Source of the DNA: CAYFPX01 sp964501915
GTDB lineage: Bacteria; Myxococcota_A; UBA796; CAJQPC01
Assembly: GCA_964501915.1 (NCBI GenBank)
Contig: CAZCVP010000220.1
Coordinates: 1 to 13,202 of the forward strand
Length of the DNA: 13,202 nt
Direction of reading: 5' to 3'
Shown here: in pieces, positions 6,850 through 13,161 of the stretch
How the letters are laid out: the number at the start of each line of letters is the position of its first letter
Numbering within the stretch: position 1 is the first letter of the stretch
Position numbers and translations under genes: made by a program
The notes under the pieces: model-generated
Told to the model about the DNA's origin: nothing
Database searches by the model: none
Seen by the model: only the letters and a program-made list of their open reading frames with translations

Positions 6850-8628
6850 GTGGACGAGACCTCCGAGCTCCAGCTCCTGCTGGCGAACCACGACGACGGT
6901 GAGCCCGCCCTCGCCGAGGGGCTGACGTCGGACGCGGTGGCCGAAGCACCGCGGCCCCAGGACCGCCGCGAGGACACCGGGCACCTCGGGGCCCACGACG
7001 CGAGTCCCAACGACCTGGTGCGCCAGCGCTGGGGCGTCATCGCGCCGGAGGGAGCGGCCGGCGAGGAGCTGATCGAGGCCCTGGCGCCGCTGGTGCGCCT
7101 GCGGGAGGAGCAGCAGGGTGCCCCGGCCCGCATCTACCGGGTGCCGGCCGCACTCGACGAGCTGGAGGCGACGGCCTGGCTCCAGCAGACCTGGGCCCCC
7201 GACGGCGTGCCCGTCGCCGAGGTCCCCTGGTACCTGCTGCTGCTCGGCGACCTGGACCGGGTACCCCTGACGCTCCAGAAGGCCCTGGCCTCGCGGGCCT
7301 GGCCCGGGCGCCTCGCGGCGAGCCGTGGCGAGGACATCGCGGCCTATGCCACCAAGGTCGTCACCGCGGAGCGGGAGTCCGCCGGTGGCTCGCCCCGGGC
7401 GCTCTTCCACACCGTGCACGACCGCACGCCCGCCACCGAGCTCGGACACAGCCACCTCGTCCAGCCGCTGCTGCAGCGGGCCCGGGAGGACGACCGGCTC
7501 GGCGTCCGTGAGGTGCTGGAGAGCGGGGATGAGACCGGCCCCGACCCCGACGCCCTGCTCGACCTGGCCAGCGTCGCCCACGGCGACGTGCTCTTCACCC
7601 TGAGCCACGGGCGGGGGCCGCCCCGGCGGGGCTGGCGCTCCGAGGCCGATCGTCACCAGCTCCAGGGGGCCCTGCACTTCGGCTCCGAGGAGCCGCTGAC
7701 CGGCGACGACGTGGCCGGCCGCCCCTTCGTGCCCGGCGGCTTCTGGCTCCTGATGGCCTGCTACGGAGCCGGCACCCCCGACCAGAGCGCCTACGCCCAC
7801 TGGCTGGCCCGCCTCCGAGAGCACCGGGCCTGGCGGGGCCGCGTGAGCCAGGTGGTGGCCGGCCTGCCGGATGGCGGCGCACCGGGCTTCGTCGCCGCCC
7901 TGCCCCGGGCGGCCCTGGCCAACCCCCGGGGGCCGCTGGCGATCCTGGGGCACCTCGACCTCGCGTGGAGCTACAGCTTCAAGGACGGGGGGGCCGGGAG
8001 CGCCAGCCACGTGGCCCGCTTCGAAGAGGCCCTGCGGGCGGTCACCTCCGGGTCCCGCGCCGGCCTGGCCCTGGGCTCGCTGCACCGCGCCTTCACCCAG
8101 GCCAATCTGGTGCTGACCACGGACTACGACCTGGAGGCCCGGGCCAGGGCGGCTGGACGGACCCCCGAGGTGGACCCGGTGCGCCGGGCCCACCTGTGGA
8201 TGACCCGGCAGGACCTCGGCGGCTGGATGCTGCTGGGGGATCCGGCGGTGCGCCTGGCGCGCCAGCCGGCGGACCCGCCCGACCTCGGCGCTCCGCCGGA
8301 CCTCGGCGCTCCGCCCGACCTCGGCGCTCCGCCCGACCTCGGCGCTCCGCCCGACCTCGGCGCTCCGCCGGACCTGGGGGCTCCCCCTAGTCTGGGCGCT
8401 CCGCCGGACCTCGGCGCTCCGCCCAGCCTCGGTCCGCCGCCGGGCCCGGCGCTCCCGCCGACCGACACCGCAGAGCATCACCTCGACGCCCTCCCGGACG
8501 CCGTGGCGACGGCCCTCGCCCGCCGCATCAACGCCGGAGAGGCCGTGGAGTGGCGCGCCGAGTACGACCCGGTGACCGGCGCCGTGGTCCGCCACGTCCT
8601 GGTCCTGGGGTCCCGCTCGTCCGGCTGA
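6850..8628 (+). CDS. C25/gingipain-like caspase-fold cysteine peptidase with PPDLGA repeat linker
   Basis: Predicted 592-aa cytosolic clan CD peptidase with no signal peptide or membrane segment. The N-terminal part (about 50-175) holds RWGVIAP, a helix-rich stretch and PWYLLLLGDLDRVP (126-139), a strand typical of a bacterial caspase-like C25-related family. The catalytic core follows: DVLFTLSHGRG (246-256) with probable His253, then FWLLMACYGAGTP (298-310) with nucleophile Cys304, then the family blocks AILGHLDLAWSYSF (364-377) and LLGDPAVRL (461-469). Residues 476-529 are nine PPDLGA-type hexapeptides, and 530-592 form a small unrecognised C-terminal domain. GTG 6850 is preferred over ATG 6790 because the latter overlaps the divergent ATG, adds a low-complexity Pro/Ser leader and lies upstream of a -10-like TACACT. 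ATG 6790 (612 aa) is a real alternative. Relatives often accompany bacterial conflict or cell-death genes, and the CHAT gene downstream fits that, but no substrate is known. Confidence 0.82.
   Translation: MDETSELQLLLANHDDGEPALAEGLTSDAVAEAPRPQDRREDTGHLGAHDASPNDLVRQRWGVIAPEGAAGEELIEALAPLVRLREEQQGAPARIYRVPAALDELEATAWLQQTWAPDGVPVAEVPWYLLLLGDLDRVPLTLQKALASRAWPGRLAASRGEDIAAYATKVVTAERESAGGSPRALFHTVHDRTPATELGHSHLVQPLLQRAREDDRLGVREVLESGDETGPDPDALLDLASVAHGDVLFTLSHGRGPPRRGWRSEADRHQLQGALHFGSEEPLTGDDVAGRPFVPGGFWLLMACYGAGTPDQSAYAHWLARLREHRAWRGRVSQVVAGLPDGGAPGFVAALPRAALANPRGPLAILGHLDLAWSYSFKDGGAGSASHVARFEEALRAVTSGSRAGLALGSLHRAFTQANLVLTTDYDLEARARAAGRTPEVDPVRRAHLWMTRQDLGGWMLLGDPAVRLARQPADPPDLGAPPDLGAPPDLGAPPDLGAPPDLGAPPDLGAPPSLGAPPDLGAPPSLGPPPGPALPPTDTAEHHLDALPDAVATALARRINAGEAVEWRAEYDPVTGAVVRHVLVLGSRSSG
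8275..8436 (+). repeat. Nine tandem 18-bp units encoding PPDLGA-type hexapeptides
   Basis: In-frame minisatellite inside the caspase-like gene. Units 1, 3, 4 and 5 are identical at the DNA level. Units 2 and 8 share one third-codon-position difference. Unit 6 differs at synonymous positions. Units 7 and 9 encode PPS in place of PPD, and unit 9 ends in Pro. The near-identity of units 1-5 suggests recent slippage or unequal recombination. The product is a proline-rich, probably extended linker between the peptidase and the C-terminal domain. Confidence 0.95.
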
Positions 8629-8644
8629 CCTGGAGATGTCCAGG
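8629..8644 (+). terminator. Hairpin directly after the caspase-like stop codon
   Basis: CCTGGA (8629-8634) and TCCAGG (8639-8644) form a perfect 6-bp stem with a GATG loop, starting at the base after the TGA. There is no downstream T tract, so it is not a classical intrinsic terminator. It could slow polymerase or protect the 3' end. A second GC palindrome (CCCCCGGGGG, 8667-8676) follows. Confidence 0.3.
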
Positions 8645-8690
8645 GACGGCAAGGATGGGCTCGCGTCCCCCGGGGGCCCACCTCTGCGGC

Positions 8691-8696
8691 TATCTT
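8691..8696 (+). promoter_or_regulatory. Candidate -10 element for the trypsin-like gene
   Basis: TATCTT stands out in a GC-rich 94-bp intergenic region, 26 bp before the ATG at 8723. No consensus -35 is evident. A similar C-TAT-x2-T island precedes the CHAT gene, which supports a real promoter element. Confidence 0.4.
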
Positions 8697-8714
8697 GCGG
8701 CTCCCCCGACCTGT

Positions 8715-8719
8715 GAGGA
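8715..8719 (+). promoter_or_regulatory. Ribosome binding site of the trypsin-like gene
   Basis: GAGGA ends 3 bp before ATG 8723. The spacing is short, but this is a clear purine block and supports this start over later in-frame codons. Confidence 0.5.
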
Positions 8720-8722
8720 CCG

Positions 8723-9919
8723 ATGACCTGGACGCTGCTTCTCGGGCTGGCCCAGGCCCAGAACGTGGTCGGCGGCGAAGTCGTCGAGGCCGGTGTGTGG
8801 CCCGACACGGCCGCCGTCGTCTACCGCTACGGCGTGGGCTGCACCGGGGTCCTGGTCGCTCCCAAGGTGGTCCTCACCGCCGGTCACTGCATCGGCGGCA
8901 TCCAGAGCGTCCTGCTGGACATCGTGGACTACGAGAAGGACCAGGGCGAGGAGATCGAGGTCCAGCAGACCATCGAGTACCCCAACTCCTGGAGCACCTA
9001 CGACGTCGCCCTGCTCAAGCTCGCCCAGCCCGCCAAGACCACGCCCCGGGTCATCGCCCGCGACTGCATCCTCGACGACCACTACGGGGACGGCGAGACG
9101 GTGATCATGACCGGCTGGGGCGCCAAGGACTCCCGGGGCGTGCGCTATGACTCCCTGCTCCGGGCCGGGGAGACCCTCGTCGAGGACCACGACTGCACCG
9201 ACATCAGCGAGGGCTGCAACCGCTCCGTCAGCCCGGACGGCGAGCTGCGGGCCGGCGGCACCGGCGCCGACGCCTGCTATGGCGACTCCGGCGGGCCGCT
9301 GTATCTGCCCACGGCCAAGGGCGACTACCTGATCGGCCTGACCTCCCGGGGCTACACCTGGAGCTCGGTGAACTGCGGCGAGGGCACCATCTATGTGCGC
9401 CCGGACGCCATCGTGGACTGGATCGAGGACGAGGCGGGCATCACCCTGCCCCGCCCGGACTGCGGCGGCGGAGGGACCGACACCGGCGGGACCGACGACA
9501 CCGGTGGGCCGAGCGGCGCCAACCGGGTCCCGGTGCCGACCGCGGAGGCGATCACCGTGGTCCAGGGTGCCACGGCCACGACAACGGTCGAGCCCAACGA
9601 CCCCGACGGCGGAGACAGCCACGTCTACGCGGTGCTGGTCGCTCCGGCCGAGGGCGAGGCCGGCGCCGGCGCTGGTGGGACCATCAGCTACGACGCCCCC
9701 GAGGACTACGAGGGAGACGACTCCTTCGAGGTCGTCGTCACCGACGACGGCGACCCGCCCGAGTCGGGAGTGGTGGTCATCGAGGTCAGCGTGGTCGGTC
9801 GGGACGGTGAGGACGGCACGGGAGGTTGCGGGTGCACCGGCGCTCCGGCGGCGGCCCTCGGCCCGTGGGGCCTGGCGCTGCTGGGGCTGAGCGGACTTCG
9901 CAGGCGAGACGAGGCCTGA
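8723..9919 (+). CDS. Secreted trypsin-like serine protease (S1) with Ig/cadherin-like domain and MYXO-CTERM tail
   Basis: Predicted 398-aa exported S1 protease. A short leader (MTWTLLLGLAQAQ) runs straight into NVVGG (14-18), the equivalent of the IVGG mature N-terminus of chymotrypsin-fold enzymes. The catalytic triad is intact: His55 in TAGHC, Asp94 in YDVALLKL, Ser189 in CYGDSGGP. Asp183, six residues before the Ser, matches Asp189 of trypsin and predicts cleavage after Arg or Lys. MTGWG (129-133) and the Cys residues at 40/56, 185 and 218 fit conserved disulfides. A Gly/Thr/Asp linker (247-266) leads to a beta-sandwich of Ig/cadherin-like type (about 268-357, with YEGDDSFEVVVTDDG). The C-terminus (369-398) carries GCGC, a hydrophobic stretch GPWGLALLGLSGL and RRRDE, an MYXO-CTERM-type sorting signal that in Myxococcota directs proteolytic processing and surface anchoring. 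Likely roles are surface or secreted proteolysis, possibly predation or nutrient release. The gene has its own -10-like site and RBS. Confidence 0.93.
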   Translation: MTWTLLLGLAQAQNVVGGEVVEAGVWPDTAAVVYRYGVGCTGVLVAPKVVLTAGHCIGGIQSVLLDIVDYEKDQGEEIEVQQTIEYPNSWSTYDVALLKLAQPAKTTPRVIARDCILDDHYGDGETVIMTGWGAKDSRGVRYDSLLRAGETLVEDHDCTDISEGCNRSVSPDGELRAGGTGADACYGDSGGPLYLPTAKGDYLIGLTSRGYTWSSVNCGEGTIYVRPDAIVDWIEDEAGITLPRPDCGGGGTDTGGTDDTGGPSGANRVPVPTAEAITVVQGATATTTVEPNDPDGGDSHVYAVLVAPAEGEAGAGAGGTISYDAPEDYEGDDSFEVVVTDDGDPPESGVVVIEVSVVGRDGEDGTGGCGCTGAPAAALGPWGLALLGLSGLRRRDEA

Positions 9920-9926
9920 CTGGCCT
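9912..9926 (+). repeat. Short inverted repeat spanning the protease stop codon
   Basis: AGGCC (9912-9916) and GGCCT (9922-9926) flank a 5-base loop that contains the TGA stop. The right arm abuts the TATTCT element that may drive the CHAT gene. It could be a weak transcript-end structure or an operator-like site, or chance in GC-rich DNA. Confidence 0.3.
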
Positions 9927-9931
9927 ATTCT
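9926..9931 (+). promoter_or_regulatory. Candidate -10 element for the CHAT gene
   Basis: TATTCT directly follows the protease stop and precedes ATG 10003 by 71 bp, predicting an untranslated leader of roughly 60 bases. It resembles TATCTT before the trypsin gene and TATGCT before CotH. No -35 is recognisable. Confidence 0.38.
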
Positions 9932-9976
9932 CTCGCCGGAGACCGACCCTTGTTCCCGACCCCCTCCCCCTGGGAT

Positions 9977-9994
9977 CCGCCGGCTCGGCGGAGG
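9977..9994 (+). promoter_or_regulatory. RBS of the CHAT gene overlapped by a hairpin
   Basis: GGAGG at 9990-9994 lies 8 bp before ATG 10003 and fixes this start. A perfect 6-bp stem, CCGCCG (9977-9982) with CGGCGG (9986-9991) and a GCT loop, covers the first bases of the RBS. It could lower basal translation of a potentially harmful protease, but such GC stems also arise by chance. Confidence 0.45.
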
Positions 9995-10002
9995 CCTGAG
10001 CG

Positions 10003-12015
10003 ATGACGCCCTGGCTCCAGCTCGACCTGTCGGCCATCCAGGGCGGCGGACTGTCGGCCCACGTCGGCGGCAGCACCGGTGGCCGGGCCACCCCCGCCCA
10101 GCCGATCCGGGCGGCGGCCGCGGACCTGGTGCGCTTCGGCGCCAGCGTCCAGCAGCTCGCAGGCCAGGGCAAGCCCCTGCCCCCAGGTCTCGAAGCCTGG
10201 ACCCGCAGCCTCTTCCAGGTCGTCTTCCACGGCCGGCCCTCGGAGGTGCTCAACCTGCTGCGCGGCCAGGCGAGCGGCAGCGTGCTCGTGAGACTGATGA
10301 TCTCCGACCCGGCGCTGAGGAGTGTGCCCTGGGAGGCCATGAAGGGGCCAGGCGATGCCGACGCGGCCCTGGCCTGCAACACCAAGGTGCGGCTCGTCCG
10401 CGGCGTCTACAGCGACACCCCCTCGGTGCCGCGCGAGGTCCGGGGCGCCGTGCGCATCCTCGCCGTGGCCCCCGAGGAGATGGCCTACGCCGTGCATGGC
10501 CTGGAGGCGGAGCTGGCGCCACAGATCGAGGCCGGCCTCGTGGAGTGGCTGGAGCCGGCCAAGGGCGAGGGCGCCCGCTGGCCCAACCTCGTGCAGCGAC
10601 TCCAGCGCAGCCCCTGGCCTCACGTGATCCACGTCGTCGCCCACGGCCGGGTCGAGGCCGGCCAGTCCCAGCTCCTGCTGGAGCCCCAGGGGGGCCGCTG
10701 GACGCCCACCGAGACCCTGGCCTCCGCGCTGTCGGGGCGGGTCGCCGACGAGCTGCGCCTGGTCTACCTGGAGAGCTGCTCCGGCGGAGAGGCCGGCGCC
10801 CAGGTCAGCACCGCGGAGCGGCTGGCCGCCACCGGGGTCGATGCCGTGGTGGCCCACCTCTGGACCGCCGACGCCGCGGCGGCACGCACGGTGGCGCTCC
10901 AGTTCTACAGCGCCCTCACCACCACGGCGGCTGGCGACATCGCCGCGAGTCTCAGCCAGGCCCGCCTGGCGATCGCCGGGACCAGCAACGCCGAGTTCCT
11001 CTGCCCGGTGCTCTACCTCCGGGGCAACGACCCGGTGCTCTTCGACTTCAAGCGCCGCAAGCTCCAGAGCCGTCCAGCGCGGAGCGCGAGCGGCGGCGCC
11101 AGCGGCGGAAGCCTCACCCCCCGCCTCCTGGAGCTCCTCGACGACCTCCAGGAGGCCCTGGACGACGCCTGCACCGTCTTCATCGGCGAGCGCGTCGGGC
11201 CCCGGGACAACATCTGGGGAGACGAGGCCCTGCGGAGCCGGCTGCTCTCCCGGCTGGACCTGGAGGAGGAGGGACGCTTCGAGCCCCTCGCCCAGCTCCT
11301 CCAGCGGTACGAGCTGGTCACGGCGCGGGACGACCTGCGCGACCTGCTCCAGGACGTGCTGGACCCGTTGGCGGAGGAGGACGAGACCTCCTCGCCGCTG
11401 CTGGAGGGGTTGGCGAGGGCCGCACGCCCCGGGCTCTTCGTGACCCTGCTGTGGCTCCCGGTGGTCGAGCACGCGCTGGCCCGCCAGCAGCCGGACCAGG
11501 ACATCGTGGTGCTCCAGCCCCAGGATCCGGCCTTCGAGCGAGCGCTGCGGGTCTACCGGCGGCGGGCCGGTAGCATCCGCTTCGAGGTCGACGACGACGG
11601 CCTGGAGGAGGTCGACTTCGGGCGCGACCTGGTCGTGCTGCGGCTCTTCGGTGGCTACCTGGCGACCAACGCCCGCCTGCGCGGCAAGCCGGTCCTGACC
11701 GACGACGATCGCCTGCGCAACCTCGTCGAGGTCGACAACCTGCCCCGGACCGTGCTCGCCTACGTGCGTCACCACCCGATGGTCGTGCTGGGACTCTCCC
11801 CGGTGCGTTGGTCGGATCGGCAGCTCCTCCACGGGCTGGTGGGTGACCAGCCGCTGCGGCGCGGAAGCCTGGCCTTCGTGGCCGGTGCCGCGCGAGAGAG
11901 CGAGCGGGCCTTCTGGACCGCAGAAGGCGGACCCGCCGGGCGCTCCGGCCGGGTCAAGGTCCACACCCAGACGGACCTGGCGGAGGCGCTGGCGGCGGCC
12001 TCACCAGGGGGTTGA
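10003..12015 (+). CDS. CHAT-domain peptidase fused to a degenerate SIR2-like domain
   Basis: Predicted 670-aa cytosolic protein. Residues 1-95 are an N-terminal region ending in a helix. About 95-345 form a CHAT (caspase HetF-associated) peptidase: SVPWEAM (107-113) is the usual pre-core motif, HVIHVVAHGR (207-216) supplies His214, and LVYLESCSGG (253-262) supplies nucleophile Cys259, followed by VVAHLWTAD and the closing FLCPVLYLRGNDPVLF (332-347). A Ser/Gly linker (361-370) joins a second module (about 372-665) with the outline of SIR2 family proteins: VFIGERVG (392-399) where GAG is expected, FVTLLWLPVVEHAL (479-492) where the Asn-Asp of TTNxD is expected, VLRLFGGY (545-552) where KLHG is expected, then the preserved structural parts PVLTDDDRL (563-571), VVLGLSP-x2-WSDRQLL (594-609) and a final FW plus VKVHTQTDLAEAL. 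The fold is kept but the NAD and catalytic residues look lost. The start is ATG with a good RBS. CHAT proteases act in effector cascades, and the trigger and substrate here are unknown. Confidence 0.85.
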   Translation: MTPWLQLDLSAIQGGGLSAHVGGSTGGRATPAQPIRAAAADLVRFGASVQQLAGQGKPLPPGLEAWTRSLFQVVFHGRPSEVLNLLRGQASGSVLVRLMISDPALRSVPWEAMKGPGDADAALACNTKVRLVRGVYSDTPSVPREVRGAVRILAVAPEEMAYAVHGLEAELAPQIEAGLVEWLEPAKGEGARWPNLVQRLQRSPWPHVIHVVAHGRVEAGQSQLLLEPQGGRWTPTETLASALSGRVADELRLVYLESCSGGEAGAQVSTAERLAATGVDAVVAHLWTADAAAARTVALQFYSALTTTAAGDIAASLSQARLAIAGTSNAEFLCPVLYLRGNDPVLFDFKRRKLQSRPARSASGGASGGSLTPRLLELLDDLQEALDDACTVFIGERVGPRDNIWGDEALRSRLLSRLDLEEEGRFEPLAQLLQRYELVTARDDLRDLLQDVLDPLAEEDETSSPLLEGLARAARPGLFVTLLWLPVVEHALARQQPDQDIVVLQPQDPAFERALRVYRRRAGSIRFEVDDDGLEEVDFGRDLVVLRLFGGYLATNARLRGKPVLTDDDRLRNLVEVDNLPRTVLAYVRHHPMVVLGLSPVRWSDRQLLHGLVGDQPLRRGSLAFVAGAARESERAFWTAEGGPAGRSGRVKVHTQTDLAEALAAASPGG

Positions 12016-12018
12016 GGC

Positions 12019-13161
12019 TCAGGGAGCGGCCTGCGGACCCTCCCGGCACCTCCACTCCGTGTCCGCCGCCGTGTTCGGGTGCTCGAGCAGGAAGCTGGCG
12101 CGGTCCTCTGCGGAGATGCAGCGGTCCCCGAAGCTGGATGCCAGTGCCTGGAGCTCCTCGGGATCGAGGAGGTGCCAGAGTCGCACCGTGCCGTCCTCGG
12201 AGGCGCTGAGGATCGCCTCGCCACCCGGATGGAGCGCGACCAGGCTCACGTCGTCGACGTGGCCCAGGAGTCGGAAGGGCTGCCACATCGAGTTCTGCGC
12301 CGAGACCACGAGGTCCCCACCGTCCTGTGCCGCACAGGCGAGATCGACGGAGGCCTCGGAGTCCGCCGGTCCCGAGCTGAGGTCCAGCTCGCCCGTCGCG
12401 GGCTCGGTCGGCGTGCCCTCCAGGGTCCAGGCCAGGACCTCGCCGCCGGCGAGACGCACCAGGGCCTGCGTGCCGTCCAGGGCGAAGCCCAGGGCCTCGA
12501 CGGAGGATCCGGTCACCGGCTCCAGGACGAGGTCCAGCGCGGGGGCGACCAGTGGCCACACCCTGAGGCTGCCATCGGCCCCCACCGTGACCAGCTCCCC
12601 GGTGGACTCGGAGAAGGACAGCGCGGCCGCGGCCCCCTCGTGCCCGGCCAGCGTGGAGAGCCGCAGCACGCGGCCCGTCTGCGGGTCCAGCGACAGCAGC
12701 CGCACCACGCCGTCCGCACCAGCGGCCGCGAGGTAGCGACCGTCGGCGGAGGCGGTGAGGTCGGCCAGGCGTGTCTTCTCGGGCAGGAGCCACGGCTTGC
12801 CCCCCGAGTCCAGGGCATCGCCACCCCAGACGGCGAGCCGACCCGCGCGGTCGATGCCCGCGACCCAGGCTCCGGAGCCAGCCACCTCGATCACGGGTGC
12901 GCTGAGCCCCTTCAGGACCTGCAGCTCCCCCCGGCCCAGGGAGAGCAACACCACGTCGCCGTCCGCGCCCGCGGCGAGCAGGACGTCCGGTCCGAGGCGC
13001 TCGAGCTCGTAGACACCCTGCCCGACCTGCGCCCCGGGCAGCGTCGAGGCGGCCGGACTCCAGACCCGCACGTCACCGTCCGCCGAGGCGGTGATCAGCC
13101 GCTTGTCGCGCGGAGACCAGGTCACACTCCACACCGCCGCTTCGTGGGGGGTGTGATCCAC
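12019..13161 (-). CDS. WD40-repeat beta-propeller protein
   Basis: Predicted 380-aa soluble protein made almost wholly of WD40 units. The clearest are residues 6-34 (HEAAVWSV to VRVW), 137-157 (ASADGRYLAAAGADGVVRLL), 173-202 (GHEGAAAALSF to LRVW) and 300-329 (GHVDDVSLVAL to VRLW). Weaker units lie at about 47-75, 87-112, 218-246 and 270-298, giving seven or eight blades. The tail (330-380) has LDPEELQALASSFGDRC and a second Cys near the end, resembling the tails of large WD40 proteins with N-terminal nSTAND or kinase modules. GTG 13161 is the only start, as an in-frame TAA lies at 13192-13194, and it falls within the first blade with no leader and no visible RBS. This is therefore either a stand-alone propeller or the 3' part of a broken longer gene. 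It converges on the CHAT gene with 3 bp between stops. WD40 propellers usually act as protein-binding scaffolds or sensors. Confidence 0.82.
   Translation of the reverse strand: MDHTPHEAAVWSVTWSPRDKRLITASADGDVRVWSPAASTLPGAQVGQGVYELERLGPDVLLAAGADGDVVLLSLGRGELQVLKGLSAPVIEVAGSGAWVAGIDRAGRLAVWGGDALDSGGKPWLLPEKTRLADLTASADGRYLAAAGADGVVRLLSLDPQTGRVLRLSTLAGHEGAAAALSFSESTGELVTVGADGSLRVWPLVAPALDLVLEPVTGSSVEALGFALDGTQALVRLAGGEVLAWTLEGTPTEPATGELDLSSGPADSEASVDLACAAQDGGDLVVSAQNSMWQPFRLLGHVDDVSLVALHPGGEAILSASEDGTVRLWHLLDPEELQALASSFGDRCISAEDRASFLLEHPNTAADTEWRCREGPQAAP

Noticed and set aside
8275..8436. Possible CRISPR array
   Set aside because: The 18-bp units are directly adjacent with no spacers, stay in frame and encode a regular hexapeptide.
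8723..9919. Trypsin as a cytosolic partner in the CHAT cascade
   Set aside because: It has an N-terminal leader and an MYXO-CTERM-type tail, both pointing to export and surface sorting.
9925..11964. A 679-codon minus-strand frame opposite the CHAT gene, with similar ones at 6253-8808 and 2778-4526
   Set aside because: Same GC-driven effect. The plus-strand frames hold recognisable catalytic motifs, while the antisense translations show only compositional bias, including a mirror image of the hexapeptide repeat.
10003..12015. Active SIR2 NADase effector
   Set aside because: The GAG, TTNxD and KLHG motifs are all replaced, so an active NADase is not supported by sequence.
6850..12015. Gasdermin-type system with a protease activator
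   Set aside because: Proteases of these types activate bacterial gasdermins, but no small gasdermin-like gene is present and the trypsin is exported rather than cytosolic.
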